From the NCBI RefSeq assembly GCF_042683405.1, contig NZ_JBHUJS010000001.1, positions 798,621 through 862,620 of the forward strand: a stretch of DNA of 64,000 nucleotides, read 5' to 3'. Shown piece after piece: positions 18,904-28,006 of this stretch. A program made the position numbers and the translations under genes. Below the pieces are notes generated by a model. The model did not search any database and had not been told where the DNA came from. It saw nothing but the letters and a program-made list of their open reading frames with translations. How positions within the stretch are numbered: position 1 is the first letter of the stretch; the number at the start of each line of letters is the position of its first letter. This stretch comes from Telluria sp042683405 (GTDB taxonomy: Bacteria; Pseudomonadota; Gammaproteobacteria; Burkholderiales; Burkholderiaceae_D).

Positions 18904-20691
18904 CAGTGACAGCCTGGGCGGCCCCTGCTTGCCCAGCCAGGTCGTTTCGAAGCGTTGTTGTGCGGCCTTGAGCGCGGCAGTATCGCCACGCTTGCGGTAC
19001 ACCTCCATCAGGCCGCTCAGCGCCCAGCCATTGCTGGGCGTGCGCACCAGCGATTCGCGGAACACCTGTTCGGCAGCGTCCAGCTGCCCGGCGCGGAGCA
19101 GCGCCGCGCCGAGCGACTGCCGCACCGGGTAGTACCAGTGCGGCGGCTCGGTGTAGGGCAGCGTGTCCTGGATGTCGACGGCCTGCCGGTAGGCGGCGAT
19201 GGCGCCCGGCAGGTCGCCGCGCGCATCGGCGAGCCGGCCGCGCGCAACCGCCTGTGCCGTTTGCACGATCTCCTTCGCGGGAATACCCCACTCGATGATG
19301 GGCTGGAAGTTCCCGTCGCGCTCGAGCCTGGCGAGGGCCTGGATGTCGCGCTGAGCACGCTCGAAGTCGTGCTTGCGTGCGAACCCGACAGCGCGTGCGT
19401 AATGCCACATGGCGCGCACCAGCACGAACTCCGGTCCCGGATCGGGCAGCGCGACCAGCGTGTCCGGACTGCTGAACTGGACGTGCGAGAAGTAGGGCGC
19501 CGCCTTGACCGGCTGCAGCCCGCTGAAGTTCCTGACGAGTTCGGCCGGCAGGGCTGCATCGAGCTTGGCGGCCGATTCCAGCGCCGTCCTGCCGTCCCCG
19601 CCCATCAGGGCCGAGACCATGACGAAGTGGATGTTGTGCGGATAGTAGGCGCCCTTGTAGACAGGATCGCTCGCGGAGCGGCGGAAGTACTCCTCGTCGA
19701 CCGCGATCGCATCCAGGTTCGACTGCAGCGCGTCCTTGTACATGCCCACGCGGTAGTAGATGTGCGATGGCATGTGCACGATATGGCCCGCGCCTGGAAT
19801 CTGCCGCGCCAGCACGCGCGCAGCGGGCAGGGCCTTGTCCGGATGGGTGGACGCTTCCACGGCATGGATGTAGTAGTGCGCCGCGCCCGGGTGGGTGGGA
19901 TTGCGTTCCAGTACCCGCTCCAGCGCCGCGACCATGTCCGCGGTGCGGCCTTTCGGGCGTGCGCCGCCCGCTTCCCAGTAATTCCAGGGCGACAGGTCCA
20001 TCAGCGATTCCGCGTACAGCACCTGCACCGTATCGTCGTTCGGGAAGGCGCGCGCCGCGTCGGCCATGGCGTCCGCATACGCCACATCGAGCGGCGCACG
20101 GTCGGCGCCGGGCGTGGCGGAATAGCGGCGCGAGACCGCGCGGATCAGCGCCTGCTCGACCGGCGTGGCCGTGGGGGCCAGCGCGGCCGCGCGTGCCGCA
20201 GCGGCAGCCGCAGGCGCCACCGCTTCCGGGAACATCGGCGCATTGATGTTCGGCCCCAGCACCAGCGCCTCGCCCCAGTGGCACATCGCGCACTTTGGAT
20301 CGAGCTGCTGCGCGGCGCGGAACGAGCGCGCCGCCTCCGCGTGGTTGAACGCGAACGCCAGCCGCATGCCCTGGTTGAAGAAGGCCTGCGCGCGCGGATT
20401 GGTGGTGGTGACCGGCACATGCAGGTTGCCGAGGTTGCGGTACAGGGGCGGGAGGTCCTGGCTGGACGGGGCGCGCAGCTGCTGTCCGGGCTTGAACGGC
20501 GCGGTTTCCGCCTGCGCGAGCATCAGCTGGCGCAGCACGGGCGGAGGTGCCTGCCGCGTGCCGCAGATGGCGCCGTTGTCGAACAAGGGATCGAAGCCCG
20601 CGGCTTGCCGCCCTGCCAGCGACGGCGCAATGGCCGTCGTGCCCACGATTGCTCCGCCGGCGAGCGCCAGCGCGACAGTTCTGCGTCCCAT
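18898..20691 (-). CDS. Exported tetratricopeptide-repeat protein with a CxxCH motif
   Basis: The 597-residue protein has a signal-like N-terminus (ALALAGGAIVGTTAIAPSLA) followed by helical repeats with the TPR pattern: AQAFFNQGMRLAFAFNHAEAARSF, AAHYYIHAVEA, RGDLPGAIAAYRQAVDI, LLRAGQLDAAEQVFRESL. A CAMCH stretch (134-138) precedes WGEALVLGPNIN. It is conserved in relatives of this protein as I recall them and also fits the heme c attachment consensus, so heme binding cannot be excluded. No enzyme domain is recognised. It is a monocistronic minus-strand gene. Confidence 0.75.
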   Translation of the reverse strand: MGRRTVALALAGGAIVGTTAIAPSLAGRQAAGFDPLFDNGAICGTRQAPPPVLRQLMLAQAETAPFKPGQQLRAPSSQDLPPLYRNLGNLHVPVTTTNPRAQAFFNQGMRLAFAFNHAEAARSFRAAQQLDPKCAMCHWGEALVLGPNINAPMFPEAVAPAAAAAARAAALAPTATPVEQALIRAVSRRYSATPGADRAPLDVAYADAMADAARAFPNDDTVQVLYAESLMDLSPWNYWEAGGARPKGRTADMVAALERVLERNPTHPGAAHYYIHAVEASTHPDKALPAARVLARQIPGAGHIVHMPSHIYYRVGMYKDALQSNLDAIAVDEEYFRRSASDPVYKGAYYPHNIHFVMVSALMGGDGRTALESAAKLDAALPAELVRNFSGLQPVKAAPYFSHVQFSSPDTLVALPDPGPEFVLVRAMWHYARAVGFARKHDFERAQRDIQALARLERDGNFQPIIEWGIPAKEIVQTAQAVARGRLADARGDLPGAIAAYRQAVDIQDTLPYTEPPHWYYPVRQSLGAALLRAGQLDAAEQVFRESLVRTPSNGWALSGLMEVYRKRGDTAALKAAQQRFETTWLGKQGPPRLSLL

Positions 20692-20871
20692 ACGTCACCC
20701 GTTCGTGTAAGAGCCAGCGATATCGAAGTGTTCGGTTTTAGAGCTGCCGGCAGGGCAGAAGTTCCCTCGTCCATGCGCAGAAGCGGCCTGCCGGCGCCGC
20801 GGTTTGCTATGCTAGCGGCTTCATTATGCGCCGGACCCATGGCGGTGTGCGCGATTCACGGAGAAGCAGGC

Positions 20872-21408
20872 ATGGCCTCGTTGCAAGATCAATTTTTGAA
20901 GGCGGGCCTGGTCGACAAGACCAAGGCGAAACTGGTCAGCCAGGACAAGAACAAACAGCGCAAGATCGAGCGCCGCACCGGCACGCAGAGCGTGGACGAA
21001 GCGCGCGAGGCGGCGCTGGAAGTACAGCGCAAGAACGCCGAGAAGGCGCGCGAGGCGAACGCCCAGCGCGAGGCGGCGGCCAGGCAGAAGGCGATTGCCG
21101 CGCAGATCGCGGACCTGGTGCAGAAGAACAAGCAGCCCAAGGGCAAGGGTGACATTCCGTACAACTTCACGCACGGGACCAAGATCGACCGCATCCATGT
21201 GTCGGCCGATGTGCAGGCGCACCTGATCGCCGGGCGCCTGGTCATCGTGTGCCTGAACGGCGCCACCGAGCTGGTGCCGCGGGTGATCGCCGACAAGATC
21301 GCCGAGCGCGATCCTTTGCTGGTGGTGCGGGTCAACAAGACCAGCAACGAGATCGATCCGGACGATCCGTACGCGGCATTCCAGATCCCCGACGACCTGA
21401 TGTGGTAA
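20872..21408 (+). CDS. DUF2058 family protein (YaiL-like)
   Basis: A 178-residue basic, coiled-coil-rich protein: SLQDQFLKAGLVDKTKAKLV at the start, a highly charged helix (about 30-85), then GDIPYNFTHG and RLVIVCL, features of DUF2058. E. coli YaiL is associated with translation or nucleoprotein fractions, but the function is unknown. The start at 20872 follows a GGAGAAG stretch; a far longer frame upstream is antisense to the TPR gene and is not used. Confidence 0.85.
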   Translation: MASLQDQFLKAGLVDKTKAKLVSQDKNKQRKIERRTGTQSVDEAREAALEVQRKNAEKAREANAQREAAARQKAIAAQIADLVQKNKQPKGKGDIPYNFTHGTKIDRIHVSADVQAHLIAGRLVIVCLNGATELVPRVIADKIAERDPLLVVRVNKTSNEIDPDDPYAAFQIPDDLMW

Positions 21409-21410
21409 AG

Positions 21411-21423
21411 GGGGACGGTCCCC
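21411..21423. repeat. GGGGACGGTCCCC palindrome (dispersed intergenic element)
   Basis: A palindrome just after the DUF2058 stop, related to the GGGACTGTCCC elements at 52306, 60921 and 63623 and to the GGGGACAGACCCC copies at 45451-45534. Confidence 0.5.
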
Positions 21424-21457
21424 GGAATACCGTTTCGCCAGGTCTCGGCGTTGTTTT

Positions 21458-21490
21458 GGCGGAATCGCCCCTTTTATGGCGGATTCCGCC
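21458..21490. repeat. GGCGGAATC...GATTCCGCC hairpin, copy 1
   Basis: TTTTGGCGGAATC and GATTCCGCCA form an imperfect stem around a CCCTTTTAT-containing loop. A second copy with a perfect 12-bp stem lies at 50769-50801, in the same TTTTGGCGGAATC context. It sits between convergent genes. Confidence 0.6.
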
Positions 21491-21520
21491 ACCCCGCGAC
21501 CGCGGGAACCACCCTGGCCG

Positions 21521-22369
21521 CTAGCGCTTGCCGAACACCTGGGTCCAGTAGGCGGCCTGCCGCGGCGCGCCACGCAGCGCAAACGCCGCGCCCATCTCCA
21601 CCATGGCCGGGTTCATCAGGTTGGCGCAATGCCCGGGGCTGTCGATCCAGCCGGCCACGGCTTCGCTTGCCGCGCGCTGCCCGAACGAGATGTTCTCCCC
21701 GATGGCGCGCCAGCCGTAGCCCATCCGGAGCGCGCGCGTGCCGACATCGCTGTTGTCGCTGCCGCGGTGGCTGAAGGTGCGGGTGTCCGCCATGTCCTCG
21801 CTGTGCGCGCGCGCGGCCCGGGCCAGCGCGCCATTCCACACCAGCGGGGGAGCCGCGCCATAGCGCACATTGCCGCACATGCGCGGCACCGCGCGCGCGG
21901 CATTGGTCGCGGCCAGCACTTCGCGCCCCGCGTCTTCCCACTCCGGCAACAGCCGGGCAAGGTCCGGCACCGGCCGGGCCAGCACGACCGTCCACGTATT
22001 CCCGCTGCGGCTGGTGCCGATCGCGCTGTAGTCCGCGCGCAGCAGCGTGCCGCAATGCGCGCCCAGCAGCGCGTCGAAGGCACCGTGCACTTCCTCCGGC
22101 CCGCTGACCTGGATGGCGTCGACCTGTTCCGCCTCGTAGCCTGCGGCATCGAGCGCCGCTACCAGGATCGTGCCGGGCCGCAGGCGCACATCGGACAGCG
22201 CTTTCTCCAGCTTGAGCGGGGGCGCGCTGCGGGCAGGCTGGCCTTGGCAGCCGGCCGGCGTCGCCCGGTACGCATTCACCAGATGGACGAGGTCAGGCTG
22301 CGGCGCCGCGCAGGCGATGCCGTTGCAGGACAGGAGGGCAGCCAGGGAGAGGGATTTGACGAGGTGCAT
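21521..22369 (-). CDS. Exported CAP (SCP/PR-1-like) domain protein
   Basis: The 282-residue protein has a signal peptide (cleaved near ACAAP). The N-terminal half is degenerate. The C-terminal half is a CAP domain: AATNAARA, AARAHSEDMADTRTFSHRGSDNSDVGTRA, IGENISFGQ, WIDSPGHCANLMNPAMVEMGAAF. The His and Glu of the usual CAP cavity are present (FSH, GEN, GHC). Bacterial CAP proteins are secreted; roles proposed include lipid binding and peptidase-like activity. It is divergent from the M28 peptidase gene. Confidence 0.85.
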   Translation of the reverse strand: MHLVKSLSLAALLSCNGIACAAPQPDLVHLVNAYRATPAGCQGQPARSAPPLKLEKALSDVRLRPGTILVAALDAAGYEAEQVDAIQVSGPEEVHGAFDALLGAHCGTLLRADYSAIGTSRSGNTWTVVLARPVPDLARLLPEWEDAGREVLAATNAARAVPRMCGNVRYGAAPPLVWNGALARAARAHSEDMADTRTFSHRGSDNSDVGTRALRMGYGWRAIGENISFGQRAASEAVAGWIDSPGHCANLMNPAMVEMGAAFALRGAPRQAAYWTQVFGKR

Positions 22370-22504
22370 TACTGCAAGCTGAGGGCGCGGTCGGGGAATA
22401 TCCAGCCCATTCTATCAGCGCTCCGGCTTGCCGGAATGCGCATCTGCCGGCCGCCTTGTGCTACTGTTACCGCCTTGCTATTTTCGGAAAATGGGAGACC
22501 TGCA

Positions 22505-24154
22505 TTGAAGAACGCTACTTTACTACTGCTGGGATTGGCAGCCGCAGCAGCGCATGCCGCTGACGCGCCGAAATTCGATCCGCAACGCCTGGCACAGGAT
22601 GTCAAAGTGCTCTCGTCGGATGAGTTCGAGGGCCGTGGCCCCAACACCGCGGGCGAAACCCGGACGGTCAACTACCTGATCGAACAGTTCAAGGCGGCCG
22701 GCGTGCAGCCCGGCGGCGACCTGGCAGGCGGCAAGCGCAGCTGGACCCAGGACGTCCCGCTCGGCCGCTTCGAGATCAAGGGCCCGGTCAAGCTGACGCT
22801 CAACACCGGTAAGGAAAGCCGCAGCCTGTCGCAGGGCGACGATATGGCCGTGCGCGCCGCGATGACCGGCGCCAAGAGCGTCGACTTCAAGAATGCGCCG
22901 CTGGTCTTTGTCGGCTATGGCGTCACCGCGCCCGAGCGCAAGTGGGACGACTTCAAGGGCATGGACATGAAGGGCAAGCTGGCCGTGGTGCTCATCAACG
23001 ACCCGGACTTCGAGACCGGGCAGGGCGACTTCGGCGGCAAGGCGATGACCTACTACGGCCGCTGGACCTACAAGTATGAAGAGATGGCGCGCCGCGGCGC
23101 ACTGGGCACGATCATCGTGCACGAAACCGAGCCGGCCTCGTATGGCTGGCCGACCGTGAAGAACTCCAACACCAACGTCATGTACGACATCGTGCGCAAG
23201 GAGCCGCGCAAGTCGCACGCGCCGATGGAAGCGTGGATCCAGCGCGACCTGGCCGCCAGCATCTTCAAGAGCGCTGGCGTGGATTTCGAGGCCCTCAAAA
23301 AGCAGGCCCGGACGCGTGCGTTCAAGCCGGTGGAGCTGAAGGGCGTGACCCTGTCTGCCAACTACGCGGTCGATGCGCAGGTCATCAAATCGAAGAACGT
23401 GGTGGCGATCCGCGAGGGCGCCAAACAGCCGAAGGAATACGTCATCTACAGCGGCCACTGGGACCACCTGGGCGTGGGCCAGCCTGACGCGACCGGCGAC
23501 AAGATCTACAACGGCGCGGTCGACAACGCCACCGGCATCGCGGCAATCCTGGAGCTGGCGCGCGCCTATGCCAAGGCGCCCGCGCCGGCACGCAGCGTGG
23601 TCTTCCTGGCGGTGACGGCGGAGGAAAAGGGCCTGCTCGGCTCCGAGTACTATGCGTCGAATCCGCTCTACCCGCTGGCCTCCACGGTGGGCGTGATCAA
23701 CCTCGATGCGCTGAGCCCACGCGGCCCGGCGCGCGACTTCAACATCTCCGGCAACGCCAAGCTGGAATTGCTGGATCAACTGGTTGCCAAAGCCCAGCGG
23801 TGGAATATGAGCTTCTCGCCGGATCCGAAGCCGGAAGCGGGCTACTTCTTCCGCTCCGACCACTTCCCGTTCGCCAAGCGCGGCGTGCCTGCGATCTCGT
23901 TCGGCTCGGGTAACGACTGGGCCGAGGGCGGCGTGGAAGCTGGCAAGGCGGCAGAGGCGGCATACAACGAAAAGGCGTATCACCAGCCGGCAGACGAGTT
24001 CGACCCGTCCTGGACCTTTACCGGCATGGCGCGCGACCTCGAAGTGCTGTATTCGCTCGGCGCAGACCTGGCCAACTCGAAGACCTGGCCGAACTGGTCG
24101 ATCGAGTCGGAGTTCCGCGCAGCGCGCGACAAGTCCGCCTCCGCCCGCAAATAA
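22505..24154 (+). CDS. Secreted M28 family metallopeptidase with PA domain
   Basis: The 549-residue protein has a signal peptide ending AAAAHAAD (about residue 19). Zinc ligands of the M28 aminopeptidase fold are visible: GHWDHLG (H318, D320), DNATG (D340), EEKGLLG (E373, E374), NLDALS (D401) and SDHFPF. A PA insertion covers about 130-270 (APLVFVGYGVTAPE, GMDMKGKLAVVL). Expected activity: removal of amino acids from peptides in the periplasm or medium. The start is a TTG at 22505, chosen because GGGAG lies seven bases upstream and the signal peptide begins there. A strong terminator follows at 24194. Confidence 0.9.
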   Translation: MKNATLLLLGLAAAAAHAADAPKFDPQRLAQDVKVLSSDEFEGRGPNTAGETRTVNYLIEQFKAAGVQPGGDLAGGKRSWTQDVPLGRFEIKGPVKLTLNTGKESRSLSQGDDMAVRAAMTGAKSVDFKNAPLVFVGYGVTAPERKWDDFKGMDMKGKLAVVLINDPDFETGQGDFGGKAMTYYGRWTYKYEEMARRGALGTIIVHETEPASYGWPTVKNSNTNVMYDIVRKEPRKSHAPMEAWIQRDLAASIFKSAGVDFEALKKQARTRAFKPVELKGVTLSANYAVDAQVIKSKNVVAIREGAKQPKEYVIYSGHWDHLGVGQPDATGDKIYNGAVDNATGIAAILELARAYAKAPAPARSVVFLAVTAEEKGLLGSEYYASNPLYPLASTVGVINLDALSPRGPARDFNISGNAKLELLDQLVAKAQRWNMSFSPDPKPEAGYFFRSDHFPFAKRGVPAISFGSGNDWAEGGVEAGKAAEAAYNEKAYHQPADEFDPSWTFTGMARDLEVLYSLGADLANSKTWPNWSIESEFRAARDKSASARK

Positions 24155-24193
24155 TCGTCGTCCCGTCGAAAGCGGGGACCCATTCTGTTGGCA

Positions 24194-24227
24194 ATGCCGT
24201 TCAGTTCCGACTGAACGGCATTTTTTT
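24194..24227 (+). terminator. Rho-independent terminator of the M28 peptidase gene
   Basis: A 12-bp perfect stem (ATGCCGTTCAGT / ACTGAACGGCAT) with a TCCG loop and at least six Ts, 40 bp after the peptidase stop. Confidence 0.9.
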
Positions 24228-24344
24228 CGTCCTGCCGCAACGACGCGCCGGCGCACACCAGCGAGGAGCAGAATGCGTAACTGGATTGCCCGACACGGCT
24301 TTCCTGAGCCCTTGCGTTCACCTGTCGTCCAAAAGGAGAAGATC

Positions 24345-24803
24345 ATGCACAAGCACCTGTCCATGCCATGCGTATTGCTGTCGGCCTGCATGCTGTACTT
24401 CGCATCCGGCCCGGTTGCCGCCGAACCGGCGCTGGCGATCGCCTCCGCCGACTCCACGCTGAAATGGGGCGCCTGCCCGGACTTCATGCCGAAAGGCTGC
24501 CAGCTCGCCGTCCTGCATGGCGACCCTGCCAAAGCAAACGCGGATGTGTTCCTCCGCGTTCCGGGGAAGTCGTCCGTGCCGATGCACATCCACACCTCGG
24601 CGGAACGCATGATCCTGACGCAGGGTGAACTGCACCTCACCTATGAAGGACAAAAGGTCTCCGTGCTCAAGCCCGGCTCGTACGCCTACGGCCCCGCAAA
24701 AATGCCGCACAAGGCGGTCTGCGCCAGCGCGAAGCCATGCGTCCTGTTCATCGCTTTCGAGCAGCCTGTCGACGCCATACTCGTCGAAACCACGCCAAAG
24801 TAG
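24345..24803 (+). CDS. Exported cupin-domain protein
   Basis: A 152-residue protein with an N-terminal signal segment (PCVLLSACMLYFASGPVAA) and one cupin barrel. The metal-site motif is PMHIHTSAERMILTQGEL in the first half and HKAVC in the second. It is small, exported and lacks a second domain, so a binding or simple dioxygenase-like role is possible; the substrate is unknown. AAGGAGAA lies six bases before the ATG; an earlier in-frame ATG at 24273 would bury the signal peptide. Confidence 0.82.
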   Translation: MHKHLSMPCVLLSACMLYFASGPVAAEPALAIASADSTLKWGACPDFMPKGCQLAVLHGDPAKANADVFLRVPGKSSVPMHIHTSAERMILTQGELHLTYEGQKVSVLKPGSYAYGPAKMPHKAVCASAKPCVLFIAFEQPVDAILVETTPK

Positions 24804-24907
24804 CAGCAACCGGGCGCGGATCGATGACCCGGGTGGGACGCTGCCGTAGGACATGAAAGCGGCTTTTGCCGTAGCATGCGCTCACTACCATCGCAGACTG
24901 AATACTT

Positions 24908-25921
24908 ATGATGATCGTGACGCACAACGGCAAGTTCCACGCAGACGACGCATGGGCGGCCGCCACCCTCAACATCCTGTTCCCCGGCTGCGAGCTGGTG
25001 CGCACGCGTGACCCGGCCGTCATCGAGGAGGCCGATTTCGCTGTCGACGTGGGCGGCATCTGGGATCCGGCGGCAGGACGCTTCGATCATCACCAGAAAG
25101 GGTTCGACGTGTGCCGGCCCACCGGGGTTCCCTACGCCAGCGCCGGCTTGGTCTGGCGGGAATACGGCGGGCGCTGCGTCAGTGCGCTGTCTTCCGCGCA
25201 CATGGGCTATGCGCTGCCGGACGACAAGGCTCGCGAGATCGCCTACGCGATCGACGCCGACATCGTCCAGTATCTCGACCTGTCCGATGTGGGTGCGGCC
25301 AAGAACGCGCCCGGCGGGTACGGGCTGTCGGCAGTGGTTTCCGGCTTCAATCCGAACTGGCTGGACGAGCAGCGGCTCGGGTACGGGGCGGCGACGGAGG
25401 AGTTCCGGCTTGAACAATTCAAGCGCGCGATGGCGCTGCTGACCGACATCATGATCAATTCGGTCAAGTACCGTGTGGGCGCGATGCTGGCAGCTTCGCA
25501 CGTGCGCCAGTCCGAGGTCCTGCAAGGCGGCAAGCTGCTGTTCCTGAAGAACAGCGCGTTGCCTTGGACGCAGGTGGTACGCAAGGAGATGCCGAAGGTC
25601 CTGTTCGTGATCAGCCACAGCATTGGCGAACAGCGCTACCTGCTCCACACCATCCCGGCCAGTCCGGAGAATTTCGATGCCCGTGCCGACCTGCCCGAGC
25701 CCTGGGCGGGATTGCGCGATGCCGAGCTGGCAGCGGTGACGGGAGTACCCGACGCCACCTTCTGCCATAACGGCCTGTTCATCGCTGCCGCCAGGTCATA
25801 CGAGGGCGCGCACGCGCTGGCCCTGCTCGCGCTGGAGCACGTCGAACGTCGTGCGGCAGGCACCGCCAACGCAACAACGCCACCCGAAGGTGGCGTGCAG
25901 GAGCTTCCCGGCGGCGTGTGA
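24908..25921 (+). CDS. MYG1 family (UPF0160) DHH-type protein
   Basis: The 337-residue protein starts MMIVTHNGKFHADDAWAAA and has VGGIWDPAAGRFDHHQKGF, the HxD, D and DHH metal motifs of the MYG1 phosphoesterase family. Eukaryotic MYG1 is a 3'-5' RNA exonuclease; the bacterial role is not settled. The C-terminal tail after HVERRAAG is low complexity, and its DNA contains the hairpin ACGCCACC-CGAA-GGTGGCGT (25877-25896), the same unit that serves as a terminator elsewhere in this window. The tail may therefore be an extension read through an old terminator. It converges on the DUF819 gene with 1 bp between stops. Confidence 0.88.
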   Translation: MMIVTHNGKFHADDAWAAATLNILFPGCELVRTRDPAVIEEADFAVDVGGIWDPAAGRFDHHQKGFDVCRPTGVPYASAGLVWREYGGRCVSALSSAHMGYALPDDKAREIAYAIDADIVQYLDLSDVGAAKNAPGGYGLSAVVSGFNPNWLDEQRLGYGAATEEFRLEQFKRAMALLTDIMINSVKYRVGAMLAASHVRQSEVLQGGKLLFLKNSALPWTQVVRKEMPKVLFVISHSIGEQRYLLHTIPASPENFDARADLPEPWAGLRDAELAAVTGVPDATFCHNGLFIAAARSYEGAHALALLALEHVERRAAGTANATTPPEGGVQELPGGV

Positions 25922-25922
25922 A

Positions 25923-27173
25923 TCAGCCGCCGGCAATGGTGCGCAGGGTGATGCCGGTGATGTAGGCGCAGTAGGTGCCGAGCGCATAGCCCAGCACCGC
26001 GAGCAGCACGCCGACGGGCGCCAGCGCCGGGTGGAACGCGCTGGCCACGACCGGCGCCGACGCGGCAGCACCGATATTCGCCTGCGAGCCGACCGCCATC
26101 ATGAACAGCGGTGCCCGGATCAGTTTCGCCATCAGGATCATCAATCCGCCGTGGAACAGGATCCAGATCAGGCCGAGCAGGAACAGCCACGGACGGTCGA
26201 GCAGGGCGGCCAGGTCCATCTGCATGCCGATGGTGGCGACCAGCACGTAGAGCATCACCGCGCCGATCCGCGATGCACCGGCGCCTTCCAGCGTGCGCGC
26301 CTTGGTAAAGCTGAGCAGCAGGCCGATGGTCGTGGCGATCACGACGATCCAGAAGAAGCTGGACGTCAGGCTGTAATCCTGCAGGCGCCAGTCGGCTGGC
26401 AGCGAGGCGATCCATTCGACCAGCGGCTGCGCCAGGAAATGCGACAGGCCGGTCGCGCCCAGGCCGATGGCCAGGATCACCATCAGGTCGGTCAGGTTCG
26501 GGATGCGGGCGTGCTGCGCCTGGTACTGCTCGATACTGTCGCGCAGGTTGTTCAGCGCGGTCAGGTCGGCGCCGGTCCAGCGGTCGAAGGCCCTGGCGCG
26601 GCTGGCCAGGAACAGCAGCACCGCAGTCCACAGGTTGCCCACCAGGACATCGACGGCGACGAACTGGCCGAACAGCGTGGCGTCCACACTGAAGACTTCG
26701 CGCATGGCGGCCTGGTTGGCGCCGCCGCCGATCCACGCGCCTGCTACCGTGGTCATGCCGCGCCAGGTGTCGCCCGCCACCGTTTCGGGATGGATCACGC
26801 GCATCGCCTCGAACGACACCAGCGCGCCGAGCATGACGCCCACCGTCCCGGTGAGGAACATGATGATCGCTTTCGGTCCCAGCCGGACGATGGCCTTGAA
26901 GTCGATGGCGACGCACAGCAGCACCAGCGAACTTGGCAGCAGGTAGTCGCGCGCCATCGGATACAGCTTCGAGGCCGAGCCATCGATCACGCCCAGCGTG
27001 TTCAGCAGCGAGGGCAGCAGGTAGCACAGCAGAAGGGCCGGCACATAGCTGTAGAACTTCTTCCAGAACCCATCCTGGCGCGAGGCGGTCCAGAGCACGC
27101 CGCCGAGGATGGAGATGAGCATGCCGAGAATGACGGCATCGTTGGTAATCATGGGGGATGACACGGTTTGCAT
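25923..27173 (-). CDS. DUF819 family integral membrane protein
   Basis: The 416-residue protein has about 10-12 hydrophobic segments and the DUF819 landmarks: LLPSSLVLLCVAIDFKAIVRLG, TVAGAWIGGGANQAAM and the C-terminal GSQANIGAAASAPVVASAF. The repeated GGxAN/SQANIG pattern is shared with gltS-like carriers. A transport role is likely but the substrate is unknown. The gene ends at the stop of MYG1 and starts opposite the DUF2945 gene. Confidence 0.88.
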   Translation of the reverse strand: MQTVSSPMITNDAVILGMLISILGGVLWTASRQDGFWKKFYSYVPALLLCYLLPSLLNTLGVIDGSASKLYPMARDYLLPSSLVLLCVAIDFKAIVRLGPKAIIMFLTGTVGVMLGALVSFEAMRVIHPETVAGDTWRGMTTVAGAWIGGGANQAAMREVFSVDATLFGQFVAVDVLVGNLWTAVLLFLASRARAFDRWTGADLTALNNLRDSIEQYQAQHARIPNLTDLMVILAIGLGATGLSHFLAQPLVEWIASLPADWRLQDYSLTSSFFWIVVIATTIGLLLSFTKARTLEGAGASRIGAVMLYVLVATIGMQMDLAALLDRPWLFLLGLIWILFHGGLMILMAKLIRAPLFMMAVGSQANIGAAASAPVVASAFHPALAPVGVLLAVLGYALGTYCAYITGITLRTIAGG

Positions 27174-27337
27174 GCGGACTCCAGGTTGACGCGCAGGGCC
27201 GAATGCAGTGTGCAGCTCAGCTATCGCAGAGCAGGAAGTATCGCCGTGGAAACCGGCAACGTCAACGGAACAAGCACCCCCGGCCGCCTGTACTTACAAT
27301 GCAAAGCGCCGTCCGGCACTTCGCGAAAGGACCGATC

Positions 27338-27556
27338 ATGACTGTCACGTTCAAGGCAGGGGACAAGGTGGAATGGGAGTCCGCGCAGGGCGCTGTGCGT
27401 GGCACCGTTAAAAGGAAACTGACTTCGCCCATCGATATCAAGGGCCATCATGTGGCGGCCTCCCCGGACAATCCCGAGTACCTGGTGGTCAGCGACAAGA
27501 CGGGGGCGGAGGCGGCGCACAAGCCCTCCGCGCTGCGGAAAGTGGCCGGGCAATGA
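27338..27556 (+). CDS. DUF2945 (hypervirulence-associated TUDOR-like) small protein
   Basis: A 72-residue protein: FKAGDKVEWESAQGAVRGTVKRKL, VAASPDNPEYLVVSDKTG and HKPSALRK are the family pattern of a small SH3/Tudor-like barrel. The function in bacteria is unknown. GAAAGG lies nine bases upstream of the ATG. An inverted-repeat terminator follows at 27592. Confidence 0.85.
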   Translation: MTVTFKAGDKVEWESAQGAVRGTVKRKLTSPIDIKGHHVAASPDNPEYLVVSDKTGAEAAHKPSALRKVAGQ

Positions 27557-27591
27557 ACAGGAGCGCCGGTTGCGTCGGACCAGCATGAAAG

Positions 27592-27622
27592 AAAAACGCC
27601 AACCTCATGGGTTGGCGTTTTT
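27592..27622. terminator. Bidirectional terminator, tRNA-Phe-associated hairpin type
   Basis: A 13-bp stem AAAAACGCCAACC / GGTTGGCGTTTTT with a 5-nt loop. Nearly the same hairpin recurs at 29669-29692, and related ones stand just downstream of both intact tRNA-Phe genes (39510 and 43234), each followed by ATTCyTGGTGGCCCGGGG. Here it probably ends the DUF2945 transcript and marks an old tRNA-Phe downstream region. Confidence 0.8.
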
Positions 27623-27632
27623 GCGTAATGAA

Positions 27633-27649
27633 TTCCTGGTGGCCCGGGG
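27633..27649 (-). other. Short remnant of a tRNA-Phe 3' end (possible old attachment site)
   Basis: TTCCTGGTGGCCCGGGG corresponds to the CCA end and acceptor/T-stem side of the tRNA-Phe genes at 39554 and 43270 and is preceded by the same hairpin type. Only about 13 bases of the tRNA itself remain before the sequence diverges at 27650. Confidence 0.5.
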
Positions 27650-27742
27650 TGCGTTCGTTTGAGCGCGCTTGCACCGGCCACGGAACGGGAATATCGTGAA
27701 AGGACGTTAACGCGCGGAGTGAGATCATGGCCGGCATGCTGA

Positions 27743-27901
27743 TACCGAACCGCGGCCGACCACGTCATCCTTAACTTCAAGTACGGCGCGCGCAACGCCG
27801 GAGACGTGCTCGAAGAGATCGGCAACGAGATCCTGCCGCAGCTGGCGGAACCCCAGCCCCGAGCCACACTGGGCAGGGCCGGCGCTGCGTGCACACACTG
27901 A
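27743..27901 (+). pseudogene. C-terminal fragment of a gene, possibly a luciferase-like oxidoreductase
   Basis: An open frame without its own start reads ADHVILNFKYGARNAGD and EEIGNEILPQLAEPQ before a stop at 27899-27901. The pattern (hydrophobic strand, F-YG, helix, E-LPQL) resembles the end of LLM-class flavin oxidoreductases. No upstream coding part is present, so it is at best a remnant, placed just inside the left border of the accessory region. The rest of 27650-28006 shows nothing recognisable. Confidence 0.35.
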
Positions 27902-28006
27902 TTACAACGCACACTCACGACTGGGTATGCGGACGATGGTGGCAGGCTCCCTGTGCCACCAGTTGTGCGGATGATTAAGATCTAAATTACGGGGCAGGCA
28001 AACATC

